Shown here: positions 33,919 through 64,000 of the stretch, piece after piece
Layout of the letters: every line of letters starts with the position of its first letter
Numbering within the stretch: position 1 is the first letter of the stretch
Assembly (NCBI GenBank): GCA_963555705.1
Contig: OY743181.1
Coordinates: 25,548,513 to 25,612,512, forward strand
Length of the DNA stretch: 64,000 bases
Source of the DNA: Ligustrum vulgare
Taxonomy: Eukaryota > Streptophyta > Magnoliopsida > Lamiales > Oleaceae
Reading direction: 5' to 3'
Position numbers and translations under genes: made by a program
Notes under the pieces: generated by a model
What the model saw: the letters and a program-made list of their open reading frames with translations, nothing else
The model's database searches: none
What the model was told of the DNA's origin: nothing

Positions 33919-34824
33919 TGATGTGATCCAGAGTCCAAACACAAGTCCAAACAAGGATCCTTTAATTGTGGAAGACAAGTCGATGACTCAATTTTTTAGC
34001 AAAGGTCAAAGAGACGATGGACAATCTTGCGCAAGAAACGATGGACAAAACCACATTCGTGGCAACTCAAGAAGCTTCATGTTGGAATCAAGCCGAGAAA
34101 TCAATTGGATCAATGTTGTTCAAACAAATGAAAAAGGGGGCGCAAACAGAAGAACCACGCGACTGCGCGGTTCCGGATTTCAATGATCGCCTTTGCAAAA
34201 AGGCAATACCTGAATTGACACTGCCATGCAACCGCAACCACGAGCACGAGCACATTAACCATGCGATCGCACGGCATTATCGACATAGGATTTCGCTAAT
34301 TTTATTTAATTCCATTTTAGTTCAATTAGAAGTCTAATTTTGGTAACTTTTTTAATTAATTCCAAATTTCCTCATTTTCACCCTTATTGTTTTAAAATGG
34401 TTTATCTTTTTATATTCTAAATAAGATTAGGAAGTAACTTTAAGGCTTTTTCAATTAGATTAGGTTATTTAGTTAGTTTTCTAATTAGAATATGATTTTA
34501 TTTCTTTGCCTATATATAGGCATCTTCTTTGTAACTTTTAGACACACAACTTTGATTAATATATTTCGATTGAGAAATTTGCTTTCTACTCTTTGTTCTT
34601 CATTGAACTAATTTCGAAATTTGCAAGTATAATTCTTGTTGTGTTCAAACAATAGGATGAGATTTATAATTCTTGTGAGCAAAATGTCAACATATCACAT
34701 TGATTGTGTTGGTTACTTGATTCAATAATTTTGAATCAATATCTAAACTTTGATCTATTGACTTTCTTAGGTTTGTGTCAAACTTGTGGATTTTGTAGCT
34801 ACAACTGCTACGTGATTTGCATCA
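33919..34824 (+). mobile_element. Gypsy-type solo LTR in copia C gag
   Basis: Ends TGATGTGATCC and TTTGCATCA, flanked by the 5-bp duplication AGATC (33914-33918 and 34825-34829). 906 bp. A TATATATAGGC promoter-like motif lies near 34510. The copia gag text resumes directly after it. The strand is inferred from the TATA motif and from similarity of the ends to the LTRs of elements A and B. Confidence 0.75.
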
Positions 34825-36415
34825 AGATCTCGCCATCAAAGATTACTTTTCTAGGTTTCAAATGGGGAGAATTTATTGATGTTATCTATGCTAAGGTATC
34901 AGCTGAATCTCTTGCTGTTGTACAAGTTGTTCATAAACAGAGCAAGCAAGATCAATTTCTGATGAGGTCAAGGTCAAAATATGAGGCAAATCACTCCAAT
35001 TTGAATATGTTAGGGACTTCGTGAAGAGCAACGTTTCACAACACATCACTTTTAAGCAGCATCACATGACCTCTAATGTCATAGCTTATGCAGCCAATCG
35101 GAAAACCAGTGGTAAGGACATGTGGAAGGTCCAATGCTTCACCTACAAGGACTATGGACATATAGCTGGTCAATGTGCCAAAAAGTCCTGCAATTACTGC
35201 AAGAAGCTAAGACATTATCAAAGATTGTTCAAATCGTCCACGAAATTGCCAAACTAATATGCCCATCAAGCCGCAATTGGTCCCGGTGCTTCTTGTTCTA
35301 CATGTGATTCCTCAGTTCTTAGACCTGAAATGGTCAAAAAATGATTATTTCAACCTTTTTAGCCTTATTAGGGATTCAAGGTAACAATACTCGACTATCT
35401 ACACCTTAGCTTGTTGATTAAGGTACATCTAATCATATACCTAGTTCCTTCGACACTCTTTCTAATGTTCAAACATATCATGGCTCCTCCCACATTCAGA
35501 TTGCTAATGGTAATCAATTACCTATTCATGTTGGTAATGTTAATTCTTCAATTAAAGATGTCTTTATATCTCTTGAGCTTTCTACTAATCTCATTTCAGT
35601 GGGACAATTAGTTGATAATAATTGTAAATTATACTTTTCTTGTGATAGTTGTCTTGTGTAGATCGACTGTCGGGAAGATACTCATCAAGGGGTCTAAAGT
35701 TGGACAATTATTTCCTATGCAATTTTCATTCCTTCCTACATTTCTTTGGCTTGTACCATATCATCAACAATAAGAGTGAAATCTGGCAAGGTCATCCGAA
35801 TTCTATCATTTTATCCTGACTAATGAACTCTGGTTTGTTGGGTAATACCGTAATAAAGTCCAATTTCTCCTTAAATCTCTTCCAAATGATCAACATATAG
35901 CAGTCGTGCTGAAATTGATTTTGCTTCGATCCATAGTGGTGTGGGGTATTAATCCTGTTATATCTCATTCGCATTATAATATTTTTCACATTTATTGATA
36001 ATTATAGTAAGTGTAACTTAATTTATTTCCTTCATTCTAAATTTGAGGTATTATTTACGTTTACAACAATTATTTCCTTCGTTCTAAATTGATGTATTAT
36101 TTGTGTTTCGAAAATTTATGGCCTACATTTAAACTTAATTCTCTTGGTCTTGTTTATTCTAATTAGTCTGATATATTCCCAAGCCAACATAAGTACATAT
36201 AAGGTTTGACTACTTTCAGGATACATCTTTCGTGGATACTTCGCTAGAAGTAAATATCATCGTGACGAGGGTGATCTCATGTCCGATCCTACTTTGTTTC
36301 GACTATGTTGGGAAGGTTGAACTACTTGACGATACTCAACTTGGAACTTCTTTCGATGTCCAACAAGTTAGCCAATCATGAAGTCTCCATGATATCTAAA
36401 TTTGATTGTCGTTCC

Positions 36416-37146
36416 CAATGTTTTAAAACTCAGCCTGGACATCAACGCGGAAAGGGAATGGGTCAAGAGTCAGTGGGTCGACCCACTATATTAAATAAAA
36501 AAATAAAATAACTAGACATTAAAAATTGAGAGCGATAATATTTTTTTTTTTTTAATTTTAGATTTTCAATATTTTAATTATTTTAAGACATTCAATCAAT
36601 TTTATATAAAACTAGATTTTTTATATAAAAATTAAATATATGCAAGATATAAAATATTATAGCAATAATATTTTTTAATTTTAGAAATGCTAATTCAAAG
36701 AAACTACAGATTAATTGTTGTTAATTATTTATATTATAACATAATTTATTTCAAAACTTTAAATATTAAATGTATTTTAATCCATAAAATGATTCTAAAA
36801 TGAAAAGGAATAACAATACAAATAAGGGGATTGTTAAAGAAAAAAAAACTATACAAATAATAATAATAAAACAAAAAAATGGCCAACCTTACCTCACAAA
36901 AACTCGAACCCAGATGTAATTTGTTACCCTACACATCATGAGTTAAAAGTTTTTTTTTTAAAAAAAAAAATTTTAAAAGGCCAGAAGGACGAACCGCCAA
37001 ACCGGAGAAAACCGGTATCGGGTCGGCGGTTCTATACAAAACCGACCGGGACATCCGGGTTTTTAGCATTTTATGACCTGATTTTTGTACCGGGTCACGG
37101 GTTTCCTGATTTGACCAGCCGGTCCGGCCCAAGTTTAACAACATTG
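36416..37146. mobile_element. Non-autonomous hAT element in copia C
   Basis: Terminal inverted repeats CAATGTTTTAAAACT and AAGTTTAACAACATTG are flanked by the 8-bp duplication GTCGTTCC (36408-36415 and 37147-37154), the hAT signature. 731 bp, no transposase. The right subterminal region is rich in CCGG(T)/ACCGG motifs, typical of hAT transposase-binding regions. Confidence 0.88.
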
Positions 37147-37673
37147 GTCGTTCCTCGTATCTTTTGATACCTTCAAGGGGTCTCCGAACCATGGCTTGTC
37201 TTCCCAACTGGCAATCCCCTTCGTCTTCCTACCTACAATGACAACGGCTGGATGTCTTAATACTTAGAAGTCTGGTAATGACCGGTGCATGTTCTTGATA
37301 ATTCTTTCGTCTCTTGGAAGAGCAAGAAACAAGCTCTAGTTTATGATTAAGAATATCGAGCCATGTCTAGTGCTTATTCTAAGATTGTCTAGCTTCGTAA
37401 AATTCTAGAGCTTGGCTTTTCTCAGAACGAACCAACTCCTCGCCATGGTAACAACACTAGTGCTATTCAAAATGCTACCAATAACGTATTTCATGAGCGT
37501 ACAAAGCATAATGCGGTGGATTGTACTCTCTTCAAGAGCTCTGGAAACAAGTGTTATTTGTCTTCCTCGCGTTTCCACCAACCTTCAGATACGTGACATG
37601 TTTAATAAAGCCATGACATGACAACACCACAATTGGGAAATTGATCCATCTTGACCTCCCAACATCAATTTGA

Positions 37674-40038
37674 GTGGGATGTCAATCAAGACACAAAATA
37701 TACACATTATATATTTATCATAATTTATTTATAGACATATTTGTACAATTAAAGCTTTCCATAGTTCATAGAATAGATCAAGGATGATCACTAAACTAGG
37801 AAACTTTCCCAATGTCATATATTCAAAATCAAAGTCAGTGTTTATCAAAACAAATCATGCCCACACTTAACCTTACTATCCTACCTATACTAATCGAGGC
37901 CACAGAACATATGTAGTCGAAGTGATGCACCACCTCAGTCGAAGTGCTATGTAGAGGATGACTCTCCATGATTGAAGCAAGGTGTCATGACCTGCTACAG
38001 AGTAAATCCGAAGCGACCAGTCTCTTAATGTACAAAGGTGTCATCCTCTTTCACCTCTTCCAAGAGATCTCTTGTATAGGATTTTTGTGATTTGTTGATG
38101 TGACATCTCTACACCAGACACATCTTAGTTAACTTGCTAGTTTAATTGACATAATTCAGATGTCAAACCTAGGTTATTATAGGGTGACAACTTTTCAGAA
38201 CCACTAAATGTCCCTAAACCGAGACCGCAGAAATAACACCTATGATGAGATACCTTGACCGTTAAGATGAGGCGACGTGTCCTTTCATCCAACAATAATC
38301 AATTAGTATCATTTAAAGATAATACAACTTTACACACTCCAAAGTAATATTGATCACAATTATTCTCTAAACACTCCTGGTACCCGTCCATCCCACACCC
38401 AAATATACATCCATAAGTTGGCTTACTTGACCTTCGAAGTGCTAGCAACCGCTTCCCCATCTCTGATGAAAGTGTCAAGTTTCTAACGGTTTGTCTAAGT
38501 GTACAGGAGTCATACACGTGAATATGAGTAGAGTCGAGATCTGTTCATCACGTCATTCGTGTAGAAACCGAGGTCAACACAAAGTATCACAGCTTTGGAA
38601 TATCTGCGTATACTTCATTACAACTTATACCAAAAAATAGTCTATTACTGACTAACAACATTTCGAATTCATCAATTCATCTATTTTGTTACTTCTTCTT
38701 AAAGGCCCAAAATCCTTTTCAAGACTTCAAAGATAATGCATTGCCTGAAAGAAAGGCATGCTCTCTTTATGTATTCTTCAAGCTAAGTCCCTGATTCATT
38801 CTCAGTCCATAATCCAACAGTCTGAATAAGAAATAATCTACTTATATTTTCATCCTTTCCTCTTCTTCCACTCCCACCTCCTTTTCCGGACATGTATCAA
38901 CTTTATCATGCAAGTATATGTATATTTGCTAAAAAAATTATGAGAACTTTTCCAAATAGCATGTCAAAACAATGTATTAAAACTGAAACTGCCAAAAACT
39001 ACGTATGATGTTGGTGATAAAGCCAAACAAATCAACCATAGTTGAACAAAGAAGAAAGACTGAGAAGCATCCAAGCTAAAGTGACACAAATGTCCCAACT
39101 AACATTTTCCGTGAAAGGAAATATTAAATACAATGTTTTAACTGGTACCAAGGAATTTTCATCTTATGAGGGGAAGCTTACCTCAAGACGGAACAATAAA
39201 ATAATTCAAAAGAATAACAAAATATAAAAATATGCTCATTGCAAACCATAATAAAACCAATTATCAAAGTTAAAAGTTTAACTTGCCAACAAGCATAAAA
39301 TAGATCAATATAATAAAAAATAATTTCTCAAATTAGTAACCACGTATCATAGTGGTTACTATTAGAAGAAGAGACAGCAAAAAAAATTCTTATATCACTA
39401 TTAATATGATCTTTAAGGAAAATATTTATCACCTTCCTTGTAACTATAAGTTTCTTATTCTTTGCTATCTTCCTCTAAAAAAAAAAAGGAAAATAAAAGA
39501 ACCCATATAACATATTAGGTTATAAAGAAATGACTAAGGCTACTAATTAGAGATCTGGACAATGCACAATATGGGAGCGTCACCTTGAACCATAAACCTC
39601 ACAACATGACATTTAAGGTGTGGATTTAAAGATATTTTTGAAAGCCTAGGTGAGACAGGAATCAAAGCTTAGACCTCAAATATCTGTTTTAAACAATGTC
39701 TTAGATATTGCTCTTCTTCCATGATACCATTCCGCACATGTGCGACATTTTCAAGAAAATTACTGTATAAGCTGAAGTTAGAAATGAGGATTTGATAATT
39801 CAGTGAAAAGGTTTTATTTCCTCAACTAAACCATAGATATAATTGATACTCAACAAAGTAATTAATAACAGACGAACTTGCACAGAAAAATAAAAAACCA
39901 TTGAATTGCATGACTTCCAATACAGTACGTTTATATCTGATTTGCTGAAAAACTAAAAATAATTGCTAACAAATAAATATGCATGTATAACATGACTCAC
40001 CACTATCTTTCGACAATGTTGCTGAATCGTTACCACAA
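37674..40038. other. Intergenic between copia C and the helicase 3' end
   Basis: No gene is recognised. The first part is probably a decayed copia C LTR. The segment nearest 40038 should hold the helicase 3' UTR on the minus strand. Confidence 0.45.
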
Positions 40039-58156
<18,118 letters not shown>

Positions 58157-58206
58157 CGCTTAATCCTAACCCAACAGAAAATGTGAATTCTACGTAGTTA
58201 TGTGTG

Positions 58207-58214
58207 TATATATA
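58207..58214 (-). promoter_or_regulatory. Candidate TATA box of the helicase gene
   Basis: TATATATA lies 51-58 bases upstream of the start codon on the minus strand. The leader would be short, so a start further upstream with a leader intron is also possible. Confidence 0.3.
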
Positions 58215-58259
58215 CTAAAACAATCAAAATCTTACACGAATTGGGGCTAGGGTTTTACA

Positions 58260-59889
58260 AAAAACATACGCCCAAGGAGAAGAAAATGGTTAAGATTTAA
58301 GATTCATTAGAAATGGGACCGAAGAAGTTTGAAACTATTGACAAGTGAAACGCTGAGAAGGAGAGTAATTGGGGCGAATTTTCCCAACGCCCAGGTCAAA
58401 TATGCCATTCTACACGTTAGCTCTGATGTTTTGTTCGGGCTAATTGGACTAATTATATTGACATCATTATTAATCATATCACCCTTTTCAAATTTACTAA
58501 ATTAGTCAGAATTAAATTATCTAAAATAACCATCACATTATTTTAATTTATCTTATTTATTATTCTTATGTACACCACAAATAATTAAAACCCTAAATTT
58601 TATATGATGATTTGCTAATTCCAATTGCAAGATCCGTCTATTATTCATCAATCCTGCTTCCATCAATTATATTCATCTATCCCGCGTCCATCAATTCTCT
58701 ATTAAAGAAGTTTTTATTGAATTAAATTTCAGTGGAACTCTTTTGCATCACCTCTGCGACAACAATTATTACCAAGAATCAGTCTTTCTACAGGGTGATG
58801 AATTTACATATTGAACCAAATTTGTAGTCCCCATTCTTCATATAGAACTACCACTCTAGCTAATCGGGTCTATAAAAAAAACATGCTCTCTATGAAATGC
58901 ATGATAACCCCTAGATATAGAACTGAAATGCAAATGTTCCCCCATTTTTTCCGCCTCATTTTGGTGTGGGATATCATTATTATCGCAACTTCCTGCTAAT
59001 GATTATTGACTTAATGAAGATGAAACTGTACTGGATGACTCTGTAAGGAAGACATATACTAATCAAATTCAGACTTATGTAGAACTTCATTTCTTACATG
59101 TTGTTTGGTCCAGATTCAAAGATTAGGTTCAAAATGCAAAGAAACTCCATGTCTTACACGTCGTTAGGTCTAGATATAAAAATTAATCATGTCAACCATC
59201 GTTAATTTAAAAATACAAAGGTTAATTGGGAAATTTCCAGATGACAAGTCATTCTCTCTAGTGAATTTCTAGAGAGAGAATTTGTTCTTGAGAGATAGAT
59301 TTGTGGTGTATGATTTTATTTTCATTTGATTTAATAACGGTCATTTTTGTAAAATTGAATGTGGTGTATTTATAAAACTTATATTTTAATATATTTGTAT
59401 ATATAATGTGGTGTGGTTAACAAAATTGGTGGTGTCCATATAATTACCCTTTGTTTAAAAACTGGTACATGTCACGGATGAACATTATGAAATGATTTAG
59501 AGCATGTTTAGTAATGAGAAAAATTTTAATTTTTATTTTATTTTTTTATGGATATGTGTATTTAAAATATTTGAAAAGTCAAAAATGATATGTTTGACTA
59601 AGAATGGATGGTTGAAATTGATTTTGAAAAGTTGTGATGAAATTTTTCCTTTAGCAAATTAGCTCTTATTGTAAATATCATTATCACACCGTTCTTTTAC
59701 GCAATGATTACAATTTATAAATAAATTTATAAACAATAAAATATCTCAAACTACTTTTTAACCATGCATATTTTCTCTCTCCAATTTTCAACCACACATC
59801 TACCTAGAAAATACCAAAATAAACAACAAAAAAGGCTGCATAGCAGCCGAACTGTCTGTATATAATAGAAAAAAATTTAACACATAATT
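58260..59889. other. Upstream region of the helicase gene
   Basis: Promoter and intergenic DNA. No further gene is seen. 59698-59832 carries the TTTATAAACAATAAA...CAACCACACATCTACCTA MITE-like family. A GGCTGCATAGCAGCC hairpin lies at about 59833-59847. Confidence 0.45.
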
Positions 59890-61720
59890 TGCTTTGATTA
59901 ATGAATAGACAGTAAACGAATGTTTAAAATAGAAATAAATTACAATTCTCATCAATTTTAAAAAACCTCTTTAAATAATACATTGTTTGTACAATTTGTA
60001 GTTGCTCACAATCATATAATACACTAAAGTTGTTATAGACCAAACTTATTTAAACAATTTTTCAAATTTAAATTAAATAATGCAAATTTTCAAATATATG
60101 TTGTATAGAATAAATAAAAAATTTCTCCCAACACTCAAAAAATTATAATAATTTACATAAAATAAAGTAATTATAACAAATTAAATATATGAGGTCCTAT
60201 ATATAAATAAATGTAACAAATTAAGTAATATTGAAGATGTACGAAAGTGAAAATCAACCTCAAGGTTTGTGGTACATGAACGTTGAATTCAACTTAAGAT
60301 ATCTTTCGCATGATTAATAATTTTAAAATGTGATGTATTTAATTGAACATAATTAACTGCGATGAACATAATTAAATGCATATTTAATTATATGTTAATA
60401 AAAAATTATTAATGAAAATGAAATATATATAGTGAGTCTTTTTGTCTATATATGTTAATAAAATTAAGAAATAAAGTTTCACCATCTTTTACGACTTATA
60501 ATTATTTTTTAAATATTTTAATAAAATTGTAAACCGTTGAATTGTTTTATTATTTTTACGGGAAAACAAGCCATGAATTAAGTGTTTTAGAGATTGTACA
60601 GTGAACATATCAACTCCATTTCTGGAATCAACGATCAATAAATGAAATTTTCTTTTTTTAAAAAAATTTTGAACTACAAAATTAGGCTCATACAATACAT
60701 GTGCAAAATTCAACTTACATATTCTCCTTAACATCGACGCTTTTCTTTTCATATATTGTTCTTCATCATATTCTTCCCAAAAAGAGGTGTAAGATAGAAT
60801 TTTTTGGTATAATTGAATTTTTTAAGCATTAATTATTAATTTCAATTTTTTTCTAAAAAAATAATCATTCATTTTAATAAATATTGTTACATTAATTGAT
60901 TCTTATTTCTTCATACTGACAATTTCTTTATTCATATTGTTACGTTATTATTTTAATAAAAATTACTGATCGATCAATTGTTTAATAGAAATTATATGAA
61001 CTAATTGTTAAAATCTGTAATATATTTTTGCATATTTTAGTTATTTAAATTTATAATGAAAAAAATAAAAATGAAGTGAATGAATAAATAAATAAATAAA
61101 AATAATGTGAAAATGATGAATGAATTGAAGAAATCTTAAATTTGTAAAATTAACCCAACTTAATTGGATTTGCCTTAAAGATTCGTATAGTTATTATTTA
61201 TTTTAATTTGATGAGAAAAAAATCATAACAGAAATTAATCATCTATGACTAAAATGAATTTAGTTAACTAATTATAGATAATATTATATGACTTAAATGA
61301 TATAATTTAAAATGAATTGGATATTGAAGAAAAATATAAAATAAAACTTTACCTTTAATTTTATATGATATTACGGACAATATATTTACAATTTGTTATC
61401 ACTTGTTAGCTTGCATTAAACTTCTCATTGTGATCTGTAATTTGACACCTATATTACATATTTTTCGATTTCAAAATAATACAATAATTATTAAAAGAAT
61501 AATAATAAAATAGAAAAATAACATTTTAATGTTATTAATAGCATAACACGGATGTCAATGTAATTAATGACACATGTAAAATAATAATTGTTAAAATATT
61601 TAATATACTATTTTTAGCAAAAAAAAATTCAAATTTTGAATTTTTTTTTTTTTTTGCGAGAAACTTTGTGTGTGTTTTGATGATGGTTGCACTACTTTTA
61701 TATATGTATAGATAGATAGA
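59890..61720 (-). mobile_element. Helitron-like repeat, uninterrupted inverted copy
   Basis: The reverse complement aligns with 19549-19821, 23095-23263 and 24440-25530 in order, without the solo LTR and LINE. The minus-strand start reads TCTATCTATC...TATATAAAAGTAG, like the 5' end of the other copy. The 3' terminus differs: homology ends near GTGTTAAATTTTTTTC, so this copy may be truncated there. Confidence 0.6.
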
Positions 61721-61726
61721 TGATTT

Positions 61727-62206
61727 AGCCTCAGTTTGGTACTTTTTTATTTAATAATGTAAATCAATTTATAAATTATACAGTTTTTCTAATCACCTTT
61801 TAACAACTTATATTCTCTCTCCAATTTTCAACAATTATTTTTTACCTAAAAATCATAAATAAATCAGTTTATAAATCAAACAGTGTTACAAAACAAATGG
61901 GGTGTTGAAATTTGGAGAAAGAAAATTTGTGTGATTAAAAATTATTTTGAAAAATTGTGTAATTTATAAACTAGTTTATAAGTCAAATTATTTTGTTTAC
62001 CAAACACTTGCCAATTTATAAATCATATTCTTTTACAAAATAAATAGAGGCTTATTTATAGTGAATAGTGATTTCTAAGTGAACATGTGATTAAAAAGTA
62101 TCGAATATTTTTGGATTTATATATAATATTATTTTATTTATAAATGTGTGATTGAAAAAGAAGAGAAAAAATTGTATTAAAATTTTAAAAGGGGCCAAAC
62201 AAGGGC
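61727..62206. mobile_element. MITE-like inverted-repeat element
   Basis: Ends AGCCTCAGTTTGGTA and GGCCAAACAAGGGCTTA are inverted. The interior contains further AATCAATTTATAAATTA / TTTATAAATC inverted stretches and ACCAAACACTTG. Possibly two nested MITEs. No coding. Confidence 0.5.
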
Positions 62207-62393
62207 TTATTCTTCATTCACAACAATTGCCTCTTTTATTTCAAAACAATAAAAAAGACAAATATATCATTCATTAAAATATTTTAAAAGACAAAATACC
62301 GAAATCTAAATTCCAAATTAAAGGGATGAAAATATTTTTTCACAGATCGTGACCCCCTTCACAAACGTGCGAGAATCCTTCACGGACAGGCCT

Positions 62394-63588
62394 TGTAACG
62401 ACTCGGGTCCCACTTAACTGGTTGTCTCGATCGTTAGATGACGGCGTACTGTCTCCACTGTACCAACACGAATCTTTTCAGCATGTTTTGTCCTCACTCG
62501 TACGCTCCTCGAGAAAACTTCCCAGGAGGTCACCCATCCCAAAATTGCTCCAAGACAAGCACGCATAATTATGGAGTTTCTAACGATGGACTTCCGAAAA
62601 AGAAGGTGCACCTTGTTGGTATGGGTAGTACCTATCATTTCTTTTAAGCTTTCTTAGTCAGGGTATTACAATCACCTCATGTTGGACTCGCGACTTTCTC
62701 ATCGTGCTTAACCCATCTGAGGATCTGTTGCCAGGCGTTGGGATTCTAGAGGTAGCTCCCGCCCTATGGCGTAGCACTTAGTTCTCGATTTCTGGCTGGC
62801 AGCAGGCTCTGATACCATTTGTAATGACTCGGGTCCCACTTAACTGGTTGTCCCGGCCGTTAGATGACGGCGTACTGTCCCCACTGTACTAACACGCCAG
62901 GAAAGGTTAAAAAGAAATGATAGGTACTACTCATACCAACAAGGTGCACCTTCTTTTCCGGAAGTCCATTGTTAGAAACTCCACAGTTAAGCGTGCTTGT
63001 CTTGGAGAAATTCTGGGATGGGTGACCCCCTGTGAAGTTTTCTCAGGGAGCGTCCAAGTGAGGACAAAGCATACTGAAAAGACTCGTGTTGGTACAGTGG
63101 GGACAGTACGACGTCATCTGACGGCCGGGACAGCCCATTAAGTGGGACCCGGGTCGTTACAAATGGTATCAGAGCCGGCCGCCAATCGGAAATCGGGAAC
63201 TAAGTGCTACGCCATAGGGCGGGAGTAATCTCTAGAATCCCAATGCCTAGCAACAGATCCTCAGATGGGTTAAGCGCGACGAGGACGTCGCGAGTCTAAC
63301 GGGGGGTGATTGTAACACCTAGGCCAGGAAAGATTAAAAAGAAATGATAGGTACTACTCATACTAACAAGGTGCACCTTCTTTTTCGTAAGTTCATCGTT
63401 AGAAACTCCATAGTTAAGCGTGCTTGGCTTGGAGAAATTCTGGGATATGTGACCTCCTGGGAAGTTTTCTCGGGGAGCGTGTAAATGAGGACAAAGCATA
63501 CTGAAAAGACTCGTGTTGGTACAGTGGGGACAGTACTACGTCATCTGACGGCCAGGACAACTCGTTAAATGGGACCCGGGTCGTTACA
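62394..63588. mobile_element. Inverted dimer of two Cassandra-type TRIMs
   Basis: Left unit on the minus strand: LTR 62394-62670, internal 62671-62819 with primer site (GGCTCTGATACCA, 62806-62818), partial LTR 62820-62895. Right unit on the plus strand: partial LTR 62897-63161, internal 63162-63310 with primer site TGGTATCAGAGCC (63164-63176), LTR 63311-63588. Both outer ends therefore read as LTR 3' ends pointing outward. The 5-bp duplication GGCCT (62389-62393 and 63589-63593) flanks the whole composite. The LTRs carry the 5S-like domain (GTTAAGCGTGCTTG, GGATGGGTGACCCCCTG). Confidence 0.85.
62929..63060 (+). other. 5S-rRNA-like domain in the central Cassandra LTR
   Basis: Blocks resembling plant 5S rRNA appear in order: ACTCATACCAACAAGGTGCACC, AACTCCACAGTTAAGCGTGCTTG (box A region), GGGATGGGTGACCCCCTG (box C region) and GAAGTTTTCTC. 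This is the best preserved of the copies here. It could still be recognised by RNA polymerase III factors. It is not a canonical 5S gene. Confidence 0.75.
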
Positions 63589-63738
63589 GGCCTCGATGGT
63601 TAGATCCAAACCGAAATGGGGGGTCTAGAAGTATGAATTCTGTACCCTAACAGCAGTGTCGGGTAATTAAAATTCTCATAGACCCCGACATCATTTAATT
63701 AAAATAAAATTGAAAATCAATTTTTATCCAAGTTTTTA

Positions 63739-63903
63739 GCACATGTTTGGTTCTAATTAAAATTAGATTTTAATCTCAAGTCGAAATCATCAATTAATTT
63801 TAACCACATATTTTATGGGATTCACAACTTTTTAACAACACATCTCATCAATTTTTATTAAAATCTACTAAAAATCTTATTTTAATCTATACCAAACAAG
63901 GGC
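63739..63903. mobile_element. Small MITE-like foldback
   Basis: AGCACATGTTTGGTTCTAAT ... ATCTATACCAAACAAGGGCT are inverted ends, with AAATTAGATTTTAATC / AAAATCTTATTTTAAT inverted further in. About 165 bp. Confidence 0.5.
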
Positions 63904-64000
63904 TGAATATGAAAGCATGTTTAAAAAAAAAATAGAAAATAACTAACAATTGTAGAAAATAATTATTATCATACAATATGAAAGATGGAGAAAATAACTA

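Larger units (their letters stand above)
33600..37673 (+). pseudogene. Copia element C, decayed gag-pol remnant
   Basis: Blocks in copia order are visible through stops and frameshifts. Gag is at 33610-33905 (WCHIVRSDPTLDEESKLAL, AKGLWEYVKKVHNKDHIAKR), with two zinc knuckles at 35128-35250 (CFTYKDYGHIAGQC, then CNYC). Protease and pre-integrase follow at 35410-35720 (SLELSTNLISVGQLVDNNC, KGSKVGQLFP). Integrase N-terminus pieces are at 35785-36040, the RT tail at 36230-36340 (LGRLNYLT), and RNase H at 37150-37640 (SWKSKKQALVYD, EYRAMSSAYSKIV, ERTKHNAVDC). Most of RT and integrase is missing. It ends in a purine-rich TTTGAGTGGG tract with TGTCAATC, a likely LTR start, at ~37680. A solo LTR and a hAT element lie inside. 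Confidence 0.7.

Noticed and set aside
59833..59847. GGCTGCATAGCAGCC hairpin followed (minus strand) by T run, as a terminator or Helitron end
   Set aside because: It lacks a CTRR end, and this is a plant nuclear context. It is probably part of a neighbouring MITE.
62414..63499. Open frames of 67-74 codons repeated near the right end (and at 13036-13302)
   Set aside because: They are translations of the 5S-like Cassandra LTR. Conservation follows the RNA-like DNA sequence, not a protein.
62394..63588. A tandem 5S rRNA gene array
   Set aside because: The 5S-like segments lie within LTRs next to Met-tRNA primer sites and have many changes from 5S rRNA, so they are Cassandra elements.

Overview
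This window is nuclear DNA of a flowering plant, most likely a eudicot. Two ordinary plant genes with GT-AG introns sit in AT-rich sequence crowded with Ty3/gypsy and Ty1/copia LTR retroelements, L1-type LINEs, hAT, PIF-like and Mutator-like DNA elements, Helitron-like repeats and Cassandra-type TRIMs that carry a 5S-rRNA-like segment. The species cannot be named from the sequence.

Host genes. A group-1-type remorin (plus strand, 5 coding exons, 16315-30253, 199 aa) and a DHH1/DDX6-type DEAD-box RNA helicase like plant RH6/RH8/RH12 (minus strand, 9 coding exons, 40039-58156, 493 aa) are convergent. Both reading frames are intact across every inferred splice junction. Both genes are swollen by transposons: remorin intron 1 is 11.9 kb, and helicase introns 2 and 6 are 7.4 and 7.0 kb.

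Layout. 1-7454: a decayed gypsy element (A). Its 3' LTR is split by a second, deleted gypsy element (B) whose LTR is one large palindrome. 7455-16200: a short diverged satellite, a Mutator-like transposase relic, a fragment of a large LTR with a Cassandra element beside it, microsatellites, and a diverged repeat array that runs up to the remorin promoter. 16315-30253: remorin. Its first intron holds a Sirevirus-like copia relic interrupted by a Helitron-like element, which itself contains a 3.27-kb solo LTR and a LINE. 33600-37673: a decayed copia element (C) containing a gypsy solo LTR and a hAT element. 40039-58156: the helicase. Intron 6 holds a young-looking but coding-dead copia element (D). 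Intron 2 holds a gypsy relic with a DNA-element insertion, a deleted relative of D, and a second LINE. 59890-61720: an inverted, uninterrupted relative of the Helitron-like repeat. 62394-63588: two Cassandra units fused as an inverted dimer inside one target-site duplication.

The two genes have no evident joint pathway. The main interest is structural: nested insertions dated by duplications and by an empty-site paralogue in the same window, a palindromic LTR, an inverted Cassandra dimer, and a copia element whose LTRs are almost identical although its coding region is wrecked. Target-site duplications, repeat boundaries and splice sites were read by eye. Family names of decayed elements are inferences from motifs.
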